Below are positions 17,509 through 26,474 of a DNA stretch of 64,000 nucleotides, piece after piece (position 1 is the first letter of the stretch; each line of letters starts with the position of its first letter). The DNA lies in NCBI GenBank assembly GCA_916715765.1, contig CAKAPG010000002.1, positions 89,191-153,190 of the forward strand. Reading direction: 5' to 3'. The stretch is from an uncultured Atopobium sp. Its GTDB lineage: Bacteria > Actinomycetota > Coriobacteriia > Coriobacteriales > Atopobiaceae. The notes beneath the pieces are model-generated. The model saw only the letters and a list, made by a program, of their open reading frames with translations. It had not been told where the DNA came from and did not search any database. The position numbers were made by a program, and so were the translations under genes.

Positions 17509-18632
17509 TAGTTCTCCCGGAACTGAAGGTCCATAAGACCAATGGTAATGAGGTCTCCGTCGCGCAGAATTACCTCATCTACGTCGATATCGTTGACAAG
17601 CGTTCCGTTAGTGGAGTGCAAATCAGCAATATGCCAATCGTGACCATCATAGGTCATCTCGGCGTGACGCCTTGAAACGTTAGGATCGCGCAAAACAACG
17701 TCTGCCTGAGAGCGCTCGCGGCCAATGATGGCGCGAGGAGCTTCAACGCGATACGAGCGACCGCTCTGGCGATCAATCAAAATGCAGGTAGCATCCATGT
17801 TTGCACGTGGCGTGCCTTGCAAATTGCGAGAAGGACGTCCACCCATGCCATTGAGCTGCGCATCAAGGGAAGGCGTGATACGACGCTGTGTCATAGGAAC
17901 AGGAGCCGCTGTTGGGATAGCTCCGTTAACAGGAAGGTCTGGAAGCCCGTTTGAGCTTGGAAGAACAGGCATAGGAGTGGACTCAGCTGCAGAAACAACA
18001 GGAATTGCGCCTTGAGCCTCAACAAAATCTGGTGGCATTACCGCAAGACCAGCGTCTGTACCAGCAAGATCACCCAAAACCTCTGGGGTTGCATTTTCTG
18101 CGGCAACAGGACGAACCACGGACAGAGGGTCTGGCTCTGGCTGTGGCTCTGGCTGAACAGCAGCGCGAGAATTGTGCTGCTGAGGCATTTGAGCTGCAGC
18201 TCCTCCGACGCTGGAGTTTCCGCCCAAGAACGCACGCTCTTCATTGCGCAGCTGGTCAAGGGTATTGCCGTCAACATTTTCTGCAAAGACAGCAAATTTT
18301 CCAGGCTTCAGAGAAGGGTCAACCATAAAACGAACAAGTGGCTGTCCTACAAATACATAATCTTTTTGCTGAGCCTGAGCAGCCACAAAGTCAGAAACCT
18401 CTGCAGTTAGATCAGCATAAAGAGGACGCATCAGTGAATCGTCTTGAGGAGCAACTAAAACGGTATACAGGGCAGGTGCAGTGTCTACACCGTCGATTTC
18501 ATACGTCTCACGTTCCATCTCTTTAGCTGCGCGTTTGGCAAGCTTCTTAAAAGAGAAGGGCTCTGCGTATCCCTGAGGTGCGGCGCCAAAGACCGAACCA
18601 ATACGGTTTTCAAAGTCACTAAGAAAGCTCAT
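17508..18632 (-). CDS. FhaA-like protein (DUF3662 plus FHA domain)
   Basis: This 374-residue soluble protein has an N-terminal FhaA/DUF3662-type domain (1-125, containing FKKLAKRAAKEMERETYEI). A low-complexity Pro/Ala/Glu-rich middle follows, then a C-terminal FHA domain (RAIIGRERSQADVVL, NVSRRHAEM, DLHSTNGTLVND). In related bacteria FhaA binds the phosphorylated MviN pseudokinase region and restrains peptidoglycan synthesis. It overlaps the upstream kinase by 14 nt and the downstream fhaB by one base, so the operon is tightly coupled. Confidence 0.92.
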   Translation of the reverse strand: MSFLSDFENRIGSVFGAAPQGYAEPFSFKKLAKRAAKEMERETYEIDGVDTAPALYTVLVAPQDDSLMRPLYADLTAEVSDFVAAQAQQKDYVFVGQPLVRFMVDPSLKPGKFAVFAENVDGNTLDQLRNEERAFLGGNSSVGGAAAQMPQQHNSRAAVQPEPQPEPDPLSVVRPVAAENATPEVLGDLAGTDAGLAVMPPDFVEAQGAIPVVSAAESTPMPVLPSSNGLPDLPVNGAIPTAAPVPMTQRRITPSLDAQLNGMGGRPSRNLQGTPRANMDATCILIDRQSGRSYRVEAPRAIIGRERSQADVVLRDPNVSRRHAEMTYDGHDWHIADLHSTNGTLVNDIDVDEVILRDGDLITIGLMDLQFREN

Positions 18633-20415
18633 CTAATTCCTCGCCTTCCTGATCCGCTTGAAGTGGACCTATCAGGACAATTGCAATACATACAAGTACA
18701 CATAAGAATAACGTAATTAGTACAGAAACTATACTTTCAACTACCCAAAAATTGGGATTCTCCATCCAAGCTGCCCATATAAAGCCACCTGAAAGCAATG
18801 AGGCGCAGACAATTTGTCCAAAAACCGCCCATCCGCGTCGTCTTTTTTGGCTTATCAGCGATCCCAAAAGAGCAGATAGAGCGCATGCTCCCAAACGAGT
18901 CCAAAACGGAAGGCCCGAGGCCAGTGAGGTGTAGTCATAGGCAAGAGGCGTTGCAGCAAAGCCAAAAGACATGCCTCTTGCAAACAGTGTCCCAAAAAGA
19001 TAGCTAAAGGCTCCTGTTAAAACCGCAGGTAGTGGATGCATGGTGGCGGAGACAAGCGCTGGTGCTGAAACAGGAGCAGGTAACAAAGCTCCTAATAAGC
19101 AGTTGATGCTGCTAAATTTTGAAACCCTTCCTGCAAACGCCCACCAGATAACGCTCACCAAGGTTACGAGCGTTGCAAACGGAAATGAAGTGCTGGTAGG
19201 ACTAATGCTTGCCAAAGCGTACACCGCGCATGCAATGACAAGCGCAGATCCTAAGGGCGTCCAAAGGGCAGCAGCTGTAGCTCCTACAAGAGAGCCAACC
19301 ACAATAAACGCAAGCGATTCTGGGGCAATGAGCTGGAACAATTGGGCGAGAAGAACGCCGGTGACCAGGGCGGTTGTGCCACGCACGGCAGCCGAGGGCA
19401 GCCAGGGGAAGCGGATTGAGAGCGGAAGATGCTTGACGTCCCACGTCTCGGTTTCCTCTTCTTCTGACTGTTCTACGAGGGCTTTGAGGCTTTTCTCGCC
19501 CTGTTTTTCGCTGCCAAGAGGAGCAACAATATCTTGCGCAAACTCTAAGACGCTTCCCTGTCTCATTGATGGCTCGGGGGAAAGTGCCTGCGTCAGAGCG
19601 GCGTCTACAGCAAACGGAACCTCGGGATCCTCTTTAAGAAGGGGAATCTTTGGGCCCTTGTACATGCGATCAAGAGACTCTTTAGCTGTTCTACCTGCAA
19701 ATACGTTTGTGCCTGTTAGTGCCTGCCTCAAAACAACAGCAAGCGAGAAGATGTCAGCACGCTCGTCAACAAGCATGCCTTCAACCTGCTCAGGAGGCAT
19801 GTAGCCAACCGTGCCACCTCGAGCACCGCCATAACCAGCAGCTGAGGCAAGTGTTGCCATACCAAAGTCGGCAAGTTTTACCGTGCCTTGGCGGTCAATC
19901 ATGATGTTTGTTGGCTTAATGTCCAGATGGAGCACGCCATTTTCATGAGCATACTGAAGCGCCTTTGCAAGTGAAGAAACCATTTGAGCAGCCTCAGCGT
20001 AGGTGAGATAACCGCCTTCAACACGAGCTAGAAGCTCAGACAGATTAAGGCCGTCAACAAACTCCATGACCAGGTAGGCGTAGTCGCCTTCAATTTCAAA
20101 GTCGTGAACGGTCACAATGTTGGGGTGCGCTAGCAAACAGGCGGTTCTTGCCTCAGAAAGTGCCTCGTCAACAGTAGAAGCAAGCACGCCAGGCGTCTCG
20201 GAAGCACCTAAAAGTGGCATACGTTTGATGGCGACGCGCCTCTGCAAACGAGTATCCCAGCAGGTACAGACGGTGCCAAAGCCTCCATTGCCCCTACGAG
20301 CAAGAACGCGATATCGATCCAGCAAAATCTCTGGCTCAGCCGCAGGAGATGCCTGCTGAGCAGAAGGTGAATGTAGATATGTAGTCTGCGTGGTCTGTGA
20401 CCGCGAGTCACTCAC
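18619..20415 (-). CDS. Serine/threonine kinase with non-RD catalytic loop and polytopic membrane domain
   Basis: First gene of the operon, 598 residues. Residues 30-300 form a kinase domain with RRGNGGFGTV, VAIKRM, DFGMATL and PPEQVEG. The catalytic loop reads HLDIKPTN (His163-Leu164-Asp165) instead of HRD, so the activation-loop-sensing Arg is missing. This makes it a non-RD kinase, which often means control other than by activation-loop phosphorylation. The C-terminal half (about 345-585) has roughly eight hydrophobic helices and no PASTA repeats, unlike the usual single-pass PknA or PknB. The tail is acidic. By position it replaces pknA. No closer family is recognised for the membrane part. 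Confidence 0.9.
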   Translation of the reverse strand: MSDSRSQTTQTTYLHSPSAQQASPAAEPEILLDRYRVLARRGNGGFGTVCTCWDTRLQRRVAIKRMPLLGASETPGVLASTVDEALSEARTACLLAHPNIVTVHDFEIEGDYAYLVMEFVDGLNLSELLARVEGGYLTYAEAAQMVSSLAKALQYAHENGVLHLDIKPTNIMIDRQGTVKLADFGMATLASAAGYGGARGGTVGYMPPEQVEGMLVDERADIFSLAVVLRQALTGTNVFAGRTAKESLDRMYKGPKIPLLKEDPEVPFAVDAALTQALSPEPSMRQGSVLEFAQDIVAPLGSEKQGEKSLKALVEQSEEEETETWDVKHLPLSIRFPWLPSAAVRGTTALVTGVLLAQLFQLIAPESLAFIVVGSLVGATAAALWTPLGSALVIACAVYALASISPTSTSFPFATLVTLVSVIWWAFAGRVSKFSSINCLLGALLPAPVSAPALVSATMHPLPAVLTGAFSYLFGTLFARGMSFGFAATPLAYDYTSLASGLPFWTRLGACALSALLGSLISQKRRRGWAVFGQIVCASLLSGGFIWAAWMENPNFWVVESIVSVLITLFLCVLVCIAIVLIGPLQADQEGEELDELS

Positions 20416-20548
20416 GGCAACCTCCTGTGTTTAAAGTGTGTTTGTCGGCCGTGACTGTCTATATTCTACCGCTGAAAAGAAATTTCTTATATATCTATTG
20501 TTTTTCCATTAGAAGAAAACAAAATGTTGTAGTATTATTCCCTAGCAC

Positions 20549-20635
20549 GCGGGTGTGGCGGAATTGGCAGACGCGTACGGTTCAGGTCCGTATGAACGCA
20601 AGTTCATGGGGGTTCAAGTCCCTTCGCCCGCACCA
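20549..20635 (+). tRNA. tRNA-Leu (anticodon CAG)
   Basis: Type II tRNA of 87 nt with acceptor GCGGGTG/CGCCCGC, anticodon arm TACGG-TTCAGGT-CCGTA reading CTG, a long variable arm, T loop GTTCAAG and an encoded CCA. Confidence 0.96.
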
Positions 20636-20645
20636 TTTGCATTTA

Positions 20646-20670
20646 AAAAGCCCCTTTACGGGGCTTTTTT
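20646..20670. terminator. Bidirectional terminator after tRNA-Leu
   Basis: Stem AAAAGCCCC/GGGGCTTTT with T runs on both sides. It serves the tRNA on the plus strand and the convergent small membrane protein gene on the minus strand. Confidence 0.85.
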
Positions 20671-20675
20671 GTTAC

Positions 20676-20894
20676 TTATTTGTTGTCTGCATCAAAGTCA
20701 GACCAGCCTTCTTCGTCTTCTCCAAAGAGATCCCAGTCGTCTTCGGTCTTTTTGTGGTTGAAATACATCTTTTTGGTTTTGCGCTCCAACACAAAAGAAA
20801 TGACCAAGAAGAGCAAAATTCCACCAAGTACGAGGAACAACGCGCCGGTCTTATCGCCAAAAAGCCAACCAATAAAAGAGTTAATTGCGTCCAT
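20676..20894 (-). CDS. Small single-pass membrane protein with acidic tail
   Basis: The 72-residue product has one strongly hydrophobic helix (FLVLGGILLFLVISFVL), then a basic stop-transfer stretch (ERKTKKMYFNHKK) and a very acidic end (DLFGEDEEGWSDFDAD). The cytoplasmic side is therefore probably the C-terminus. I placed the start at the ATG at 20894 because GGAG lies 7 nt before it; an ATG at 20912 in the same frame would add six residues but lacks a site. No function can be assigned. It converges on tRNA-Leu and diverges from serS. Confidence 0.7.
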   Translation of the reverse strand: MDAINSFIGWLFGDKTGALFLVLGGILLFLVISFVLERKTKKMYFNHKKTEDDWDLFGEDEEGWSDFDADNK

Positions 20895-21004
20895 AATCCA
20901 GCTCCAGAACATGTGAAGGGTTAAGAATCCAAATACAAGTATATACTTGGTAGGCTATAAGAAAAAATGCACTGCTAAAAAGTGTTGATTCAAGGAGAAG
21001 CTGC

Positions 21005-22288
21005 ATGCTTGATATCAAATTTGTGCGCGAGAACCCTGACCTCGTAGATAAGTCTTGCGAGTCCAGGCAAAATGCTCATTGGGATCGCGAGAAATTCTTT
21101 GAGCTTGATGAGGAGCGCAGAAGCGTAATCGCTGAGGTTGAGTCTCTTCAGGCAGAGCGCAACGCTGTTTCTAAGCAGATTGGCCTTCTCATGCGTGAGG
21201 GCAAGAAGGAAGAGGCTGAGACAGCTAAAGAGCAGGTAGCAGCTAATAAAGACCGTATCGCAGAGCTTGACCAGCGTCGCGGAGAGGTTGAGGAGGAGCT
21301 TACGGCTCTTGTCGCAGCTATTCCAAACATTCCAGACGCATCGGTTCCTTACGGCAAGGATGATTCCGATAACCCTGAGGTTCGCAAGTGGGGAGAGCCA
21401 ACTCAGTTTGATTTTGAGCCAAAAGCACACTGGGATCTTGGACCTGAGCTGGGCATGATTGACTTTGATCGTGGCGTAAAGCTTGCGGGAACTCGTTTCT
21501 ATCTGCTTGGCGGCATGGGTGCTCGTATGGAGCGCGCGCTTATCAACTTTATGATTGATACGCACAACCAGGCAGGATTCAAAGAGTGGTGGCCACCAGT
21601 TATTACAAATCAGGATTCCCTGTTTGGTACCGGCCAGCTTCCTAAGTTTGAAGAGGACCTCTACCACGTTCAGCCTGATCTCTACCTGATTCCAACTGCT
21701 GAGGTTCAGCTTACCAACATTCACCGTGACGAGATTCTGGATGCATCTCAGCTTCCTCTGCTCTACACCGCATTTACTCCATGCTTCCGTGAGGAGGCAG
21801 GTTCAGCTGGTCGAGATACCCGCGGCATCATTCGCGTTCACCAGTTTGACAAGGTAGAGATGGTCAAGTTTGCAAAGCCTGAGGATTCCATGAATCAGCT
21901 TGAGTCCATGGTTCAGGAAGCCGAGAAGATCCTTCAGCTCCTGGGTCTTCCTTATCACGTGGTAACTCTCTGCACTGGTGATATTGGCTTCTCTGCATGC
22001 AAGTGCTACGACATTGAGGTTTGGCTCCCAAGCTATAACGCATACAAGGAGATTTCTTCCTGCTCCAACTGCTGGGATTTCCAGGCACGTCGTGCAAATA
22101 TCCGCTATAAGGATCCAGCAGAGTTCAAGGGCACCCGTCTGGTTCATACGCTTAACGGTTCTGGTCTTGCAGTTGGTCGTACTATGGCTGCAATTATGGA
22201 GAATTATCAGAACGCAGATGGCTCCGTTACCGTACCTGAGGCGCTTCGTCCTTACATGGGTGGTATCGAGGTTATTCGCCCAGAATAG
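21005..22288 (+). CDS. serS: Seryl-tRNA synthetase
   Basis: SerS is a class II aminoacyl-tRNA synthetase that charges tRNA-Ser. The 427-residue protein has the N-terminal coiled-coil arm (about 25-110, rich in Glu/Lys heptads) that reads the long variable arm of tRNA-Ser. Its catalytic domain has motif 2 ([14 protein letters not shown]) and motif 3 ([18 protein letters not shown]). The ATG follows AAGGAGAAGC. The 5' spacer is short and no T-box was found. It is followed by a strong terminator, so it is probably monocistronic. A tRNA-Ser(GCT) gene lies about 700 nt downstream on the other strand. Confidence 0.97.
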   Translation: MLDIKFVRENPDLVDKSCESRQNAHWDREKFFELDEERRSVIAEVESLQAERNAVSKQIGLLMREGKKEEAETAKEQVAANKDRIAELDQRRGEVEEELTALVAAIPNIPDASVPYGKDDSDNPEVRKWGEPTQFDFEPKAHWDLGPELGMIDFDRGVKLAGTRFYLLGGMGARMERALINFMIDTHNQAGFKEWWPPVITNQDSLFGTGQLPKFEEDLYHVQPDLYLIPTAEVQLTNIHRDEILDASQLPLLYTAFTPCFREEAGSAGRDTRGIIRVHQFDKVEMVKFAKPEDSMNQLESMVQEAEKILQLLGLPYHVVTLCTGDIGFSACKCYDIEVWLPSYNAYKEISSCSNCWDFQARRANIRYKDPAEFKGTRLVHTLNGSGLAVGRTMAAIMENYQNADGSVTVPEALRPYMGGIEVIRPE

Positions 22289-22321
22289 TTTCTCTTTTTA
22301 ATCAAAACTGATTCAATTCTT

Positions 22322-22360
22322 GAAGTGGTCTTCTACAGAATTGTGGAGACCATTTCTTTT
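22322..22360 (+). terminator. Terminator after serS
   Basis: Imperfect stem GAAGTGGTCTTC.. / ..GAGACCATTTC followed by TTTT, 33 nt after the stop codon. Confidence 0.75.
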
Positions 22361-22363
22361 AGT

Positions 22364-22391
22364 GATTTATAGAACATATGTTCTATAAATC
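22364..22391. promoter_or_regulatory. 28-bp perfect palindrome with LexA-box-like core
   Basis: The half-site GATTTATAGAACAT is followed immediately by its exact complement. The core GAACATATGTTC fits the Gram-positive LexA/DinR pattern GAAC-N4-GTTC. A possible -10 box TATACT (22395-22400) starts 3 nt after the palindrome, so a bound repressor would block the promoter of the small gene at 22431. Confidence 0.65.
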
Positions 22392-22430
22392 GGCTATACT
22401 TGTGGCTAGCAAAAGAAGAAAGAGGTAGCT

Positions 22431-22751
22431 ATGAAAGGTTTGGTAAAGGTACAAAAAGATATTGTAGTACGGCAGTTTGTGCAGGGTAGTGCAGCAGAAA
22501 TTGGATTTGGTCACAAAGAGTTTTATTCAGAAATCCATATAGCACCAGAGCAACTTGCAGCTTTAAGAAAATGGATTTCAGACCACGGCAGGGTGGGTTT
22601 AAAAGACTTAGGTCCACAAGAATATCTTGAGGTCATCATGGCAGAAACATGTATGGCTGAGGTAATGGATGAGCTTGATGAAGCCGGCATTTCTTACCGT
22701 TATTTATATGCTAACTCTGCTGGTGAAGTAGCCTTAAGACCAGGTAAATAA
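22431..22751 (+). CDS. 106-residue protein of unknown function, possibly SOS- or repressor-controlled
   Basis: No family is recognised. The product is small and soluble with mixed charge. It has a strand-rich N-terminal part (VVRQFVQGSAAEIGFGH) and a helical part (PEQLAALRKWISDHG, AETCMAEVMDELDEAG). There is no signal peptide or zinc motif. The ATG follows AAAGAGGTAGCT, a usable site. The chief clue is the perfect palindrome 40 nt upstream, overlapping the likely promoter, which implies tight repression by a homodimer. If that repressor is LexA, the gene would belong to the DNA-damage response. Confidence 0.75.
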   Translation: MKGLVKVQKDIVVRQFVQGSAAEIGFGHKEFYSEIHIAPEQLAALRKWISDHGRVGLKDLGPQEYLEVIMAETCMAEVMDELDEAGISYRYLYANSAGEVALRPGK

Positions 22752-22776
22752 TAAAAAAGAGCTCCCGAAGGAGCTC
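22750..22776 (-). terminator. Terminator after tRNA-Arg(ACG)
   Basis: On the minus strand the stem GGAGCTC(C) / GGGAGCTC with a TTCG loop is followed by TTTTTTATT. The plus-strand side has no T run. Confidence 0.85.
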
Positions 22777-22787
22777 CTAAGTTCAAG

Positions 22788-22864
22788 TGGTGCGGCGTAT
22801 AGGATTCGAACCTATGACGCCCTGATTCGTAGTCAGGTCCTCTATCCAGCTGAGGTAACGCCGC
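22788..22864 (-). tRNA. tRNA-Arg (anticodon ACG)
   Basis: Read on the minus strand: acceptor GCGGCGT/ACGCCGC, anticodon arm CCTGA-CTACGAA-TCAGG reading CGU (and CGC/CGA after inosine formation), GTTCGAAT T loop, and an encoded CCA. Confidence 0.96.
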
Positions 22865-22935
22865 GTGCAAGTAGATAGAATGCCATTTTCCAGTTAAAAA
22901 TGCAAGACTAATCTTAGAAAAAGTTCTTCTTGGTA

Positions 22936-22967
22936 AGAAAAAAGCTCGTTGCAGAGGTGCAACGAGC
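22936..22967 (-). terminator. Terminator after tRNA-Ser(GCT)
   Basis: 10-bp perfect stem GCTCGTTGCA/TGCAACGAGC, followed on the minus strand by TTTTTTC. Confidence 0.85.
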
Positions 22968-22976
22968 AGAAAATTC

Positions 22977-23067
22977 TGGCGGAGAGCTGGGGATTCGAAC
23001 CCCAGATGGGCTTGGGGCCCATACTCGCTTAGCAGGCGAGCACCTTCGGCCTCTCGGTCAGCTCTCC
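22977..23067 (-). tRNA. tRNA-Ser (anticodon GCT)
   Basis: Type II tRNA of 91 nt on the minus strand. Acceptor GGAGAGC/GCTCTCC, anticodon arm CTCGC-CTGCTAA-GCGAG reading AGC/AGU, a long GC-rich variable arm, and an encoded CCA. Confidence 0.96.
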
Positions 23068-23122
23068 AAAATGGGTGCTTGAGAATGATACCCCGAACTG
23101 GCGTCACTCACAATAAGACATT

Positions 23123-24058
23123 TTACAAAACATGTGAAAAATGCTCAACAACCACGTTTTTTCGGTGAGCGCGAAGTGTCTCCCAAGAAAAACGATTTGC
23201 AATTTGTACTGCAGAAAGGGGCTCATTCTCTTCCGCAAGGCCTACGCAATAAGCAAGAAAGCCAAGAATCTCTTCTGGTGTTTTTCCTTGGGATCTAAGG
23301 ACGCCAAGGTCTAGATCATGATTGCGCTTTGAAAGTCGCCTACCATCAGGCGCAACAAGTAAGGGGAGGTGTGCGTACGTGGGATGAGAAAGACCAAGCA
23401 CGTCTTGCAAATAAAGCTGCCTAGGAGTTGAGGAAAGAAGATCTGATCCTCTGACCACTTCAGTTATGCCCATATCAGCATCGTCTACTACCACGGCAAG
23501 CTGATAGGCAAAGACGCCATCTGCACGTTGAACAATAAAGTCCCCGCATAATTCAGCAAGGTTTTGTGATGTAGAACCGTAGACCTTATCTTCAAACGCG
23601 TAAATCTTATTAGGAACGTGTATACGTGTTGCTGGAATTTTATGGGCTGAGAGCTCATTACGCTCAGGTTGGCTGAGGTTGCGGCAAGTTCCTGCATAGA
23701 CATACGTGCCATCACTTGCATGTGGAGCTTGAGCAGCATGTAAGTCTGCTCGGGAGCAAAAGCAGGGATACAAGAGTCCCTGCTGCTTCAAATCTAAAAG
23801 AGCTTCTTGGTAGAGCTCTGTACGCTTGCTTTGGTAATACGGACCTTTGTCCCAAATTAGTCCCAGCCACTGTAAATCATCAAGGAGGAGGGAGGTGTAT
23901 TGAGGATTATGAGCACGAATATCTAAGTCTTCGATGCGAAGAATAAGACTACCATTTTGGGAATGAACGCTGGCCCAAGCCATAAGGGCTGAGAAAACGT
24001 TACCCAGATGCATTCTTCCAGAAGGTGTGGGCGCAAATCTTCCAACGCAGGATCTCAT
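23123..24058 (-). CDS. gluQ: Glutamyl-Q tRNA(Asp) synthetase
   Basis: The 311-residue protein is a shortened glutamyl-tRNA synthetase. It keeps the catalytic class I core with HLGN (17-20, the HIGH motif) and RLSKRN (about 239-244, the KMSKS motif), but ends before any anticodon-binding domain. This is the hallmark of GluQ-RS, which attaches glutamate to the queuosine base at position 34 of tRNA-Asp. A zinc-binding-like set is present (CFCSRADLH and YAGTC). The GNAT gene lies 2 nt upstream, so the two form one transcript. The QueT-type transporter gene near 33.5 kb fits a queuosine-using cell. Confidence 0.93.
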   Translation of the reverse strand: MRSCVGRFAPTPSGRMHLGNVFSALMAWASVHSQNGSLILRIEDLDIRAHNPQYTSLLLDDLQWLGLIWDKGPYYQSKRTELYQEALLDLKQQGLLYPCFCSRADLHAAQAPHASDGTYVYAGTCRNLSQPERNELSAHKIPATRIHVPNKIYAFEDKVYGSTSQNLAELCGDFIVQRADGVFAYQLAVVVDDADMGITEVVRGSDLLSSTPRQLYLQDVLGLSHPTYAHLPLLVAPDGRRLSKRNHDLDLGVLRSQGKTPEEILGFLAYCVGLAEENEPLSAVQIANRFSWETLRAHRKNVVVEHFSHVL

Positions 24059-24060
24059 TC

Positions 24061-24690
24061 TTAGAGATCTCCTGCATAGATATAGGCAAAGCCGAAGTCT
24101 TGTCCATCCGCTTTAATCGGAGCCTTATCTTTACAGGTAAGACCCTTGTGTTGGTAGAAACTAATGTCGCAGTCATCATCTGTTGCAAGGAAGTAATGCT
24201 TAGCTCCTTGCTCTTTCAAAAAACTGATCATATAGGAGAAGAGCATGCCGCCGACACCTTCTCCTTGAGCAGCAGGACTTACGCAGAATAGTGTAATTTC
24301 CCATTTAGGAGTTTTGACTCCTTCATTCCAGTATTTGTGAATCAGGTTTGATTCGACGACACCAAAGGCTTCATAGCCCTCAAAGTCTTTCTGGCTTAAG
24401 AGCTTTTTAGCTGTAATGGTTGAGGCGTTTTCAAGCTCAACCCATTTCTGCTTATCTTCTGGATCTTCTCCGTTGGAGCAGAAAATAAAGCCGAGAACTG
24501 TATTTCCGCTTTTTGCTACAAAGCGATGAGTTGAAACACCAATGTAGTAAGAAATATCAATGGTAGCCAGAGACCTACTGGTTTCTTTAGATTCATCGCC
24601 GTCCAAGTACCAGACGCGCTCAACGATTGAGATAAGTTCTGGTAAGTCTGTATCTTCGAAGGGGACTATGATTGGAGTATCGGTAGACAT
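24061..24690 (-). CDS. GNAT-family N-acetyltransferase
   Basis: The 209-residue protein has the acetyl-CoA-binding signature of the GNAT fold, VSPAAQGEGVGGMLFSYM (Q/R-x-x-G-x-G/A), near residues 132-149. A strand-rich N-terminal half precedes it, and FYQHKGL near 185 is a typical beta-strand/helix end of the fold. The substrate cannot be deduced. It is the first gene of a two-gene unit with gluQ (2-nt gap). It is divergent from purH with about 140 nt between the starts. Confidence 0.87.
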   Translation of the reverse strand: MSTDTPIIVPFEDTDLPELISIVERVWYLDGDESKETSRSLATIDISYYIGVSTHRFVAKSGNTVLGFIFCSNGEDPEDKQKWVELENASTITAKKLLSQKDFEGYEAFGVVESNLIHKYWNEGVKTPKWEITLFCVSPAAQGEGVGGMLFSYMISFLKEQGAKHYFLATDDDCDISFYQHKGLTCKDKAPIKADGQDFGFAYIYAGDL

Positions 24691-24831
24691 ATGAAATAGT
24701 TCCTTTCATGCGTTTTTATAGCGGAAGATTATAGAATAGTTTCAAGTTTGTTTACATCTAGTACGTAGTGTTTTGCAGCTGATAGGCTGTAGGTGTTTCT
24801 GATAGTAAGTGTCAAACACAAAGGAGCGGCA

Positions 24832-26421
24832 ATGGCTGAAGCCCCTATCAAACGTGCGCTAATCTCGGTAACAGACAAAACGGGTATTGTTGAATTTGCA
24901 CAGGCTCTTACTAAAGAGTTTGGTGTAGAGGTAATTTCAACAGGTGGAACCGCAAAAATCCTTGAAGAGGCTGGCGTTCCTGTAATCCCCATTGAGTCCT
25001 ATACCGGATTTCCAGAGATGATGGACGGCCGCGTTAAAACATTGCATCCTCGCGTCCATGGTGGCCTCTTATGTCGCAGAGATAATCCCGGTCATGTTGC
25101 AGATGCAGAGAACAATGGTATCGGCATGATTGACCTGGTCTGCGTTAACCTTTATGAGTTTGAGAAGACCGTAGCTGATCCATCAGTGACACTAGAAAAT
25201 GCAATTGAGCACATCGATATTGGCGGACCTTCAATGCTCCGCTCTGCTGCAAAGAATAATGACTTCGTTACGGTTGTTGTTGATCCAGCAGATTATGGTC
25301 GTGTTCTTGATGAGATGCGTTCCCATGACGGTGCAACTACAAGGGCTTCTCGCCAGCAACTTGCTTTGAAGGTATTTAAGACAACAGCTGCATACGATGG
25401 CGCTATTGCCGCATACCTTTCTGGCGTAGTTGAATCAGAGCAGAGTAAATTCCCAGAGACTTTGCTGGTAAAGGCAACAAAAGAGCAGGATCTTCGTTAT
25501 GGAGAAAATCCTCAGCAGTCCGCAGCGTTTTACAAGATGCCTGGCGCTCCTGCACACTCTTTAGCAAACGCCCAGCAGCTTCAGGGTAAGCCTTTGTCTT
25601 ACAACAATTTGCTGGATACTGATGCAGCTTGGGCGGCTGTTCGTGAGTTTGATGATCCATCAGTCATTATTTTGAAACACCAGAATCCTTGTGGTTCTGC
25701 AACGGCAGAAAATGTTGTTGAGGCATATGACCGAGCATTTGCTTGTGATCCGCTTTCTGCTTTTGGCGGAATTATTGCAGTAAACAGAGAGGTCCCGCTG
25801 GAGTTTGTTGAGCACTTCGCAGATATCAATAAGCAGTTTGTTGAGGTTCTTATTGCACCAAGCTTCACAGAAGAGGCTCTTGAGCGCCTGTCAAAGAGAA
25901 CCAATCTCCGCGTCTTAGCTACGGGCGGAATCGATAGAAGCCGTGAACTTGAAATGAGAACTGTTGACGGCGGACTGTTGGTGCAAGACCTTGATCATGC
26001 AGATGAAATCGCAGAGAGCTTTGAGGTTGTTACTAAGCGTCAACCAACTCCAGAAGAGCTGAATGATTTGGTATTTGCTTGGAAAGTTTGTAAGACCGTT
26101 AAGTCAAACGCTATTTTGGTTGCAAAAGATCAAGCTGGAATTGGCATGGGACCAGGCCAGCCAAACCGTGTTGATGCCGCTCTTCTCGCGTGCGAGCGAG
26201 CTGAAGCAGCTTGCGAACGCATAGGAATTGATTCAAAGAATCTTGTGGCTGCATCCGACGCGTTTTTCCCATTCCGAGATAACGTTGATACCTTGGCAGC
26301 CCATGGCGTAACAGCCATTATTCAGCCAGGCGGATCAGTCAGAGATGATGAGTCTATTGCTGCTTGTGATGAGTATGGTATTGCAATGGTGTTTACAGGA
26401 AAGCGACACTTTAGGCACTAG
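24832..26421 (+). CDS. purH: Bifunctional AICAR formyltransferase / IMP cyclohydrolase
   Basis: PurH performs the last two steps to IMP. The 529-residue protein has the N-terminal cyclohydrolase domain (ALISVTDKTGIVEFA, STGGTAKILEEAG, MMDGRVKTLHP). The C-terminal transformylase domain has YGENPQQSAAFY, KHQNPCGSA near 285 (the catalytic Lys-His region) and SDAFFPFRDNVD. The frame extends upstream to 24793, but the ATG at 24832 sits behind AAGGAGCGGCA and gives the family-typical N-terminus. The spacer shows no purine riboswitch. An unknown gene follows 53 nt downstream. Confidence 0.97.
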   Translation: MAEAPIKRALISVTDKTGIVEFAQALTKEFGVEVISTGGTAKILEEAGVPVIPIESYTGFPEMMDGRVKTLHPRVHGGLLCRRDNPGHVADAENNGIGMIDLVCVNLYEFEKTVADPSVTLENAIEHIDIGGPSMLRSAAKNNDFVTVVVDPADYGRVLDEMRSHDGATTRASRQQLALKVFKTTAAYDGAIAAYLSGVVESEQSKFPETLLVKATKEQDLRYGENPQQSAAFYKMPGAPAHSLANAQQLQGKPLSYNNLLDTDAAWAAVREFDDPSVIILKHQNPCGSATAENVVEAYDRAFACDPLSAFGGIIAVNREVPLEFVEHFADINKQFVEVLIAPSFTEEALERLSKRTNLRVLATGGIDRSRELEMRTVDGGLLVQDLDHADEIAESFEVVTKRQPTPEELNDLVFAWKVCKTVKSNAILVAKDQAGIGMGPGQPNRVDAALLACERAEAACERIGIDSKNLVAASDAFFPFRDNVDTLAAHGVTAIIQPGGSVRDDESIAACDEYGIAMVFTGKRHFRH

Positions 26422-26474
26422 TCTGCTAAGCCGGGAATAGCAGTTCATTTCATAAAAAGTTGGGGGAGGACACT

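Noticed and set aside
20895..21004. T-box leader for serS
   Set aside because: The spacer is only about 90 nt and has neither the T-box sequence nor an antiterminator stem.
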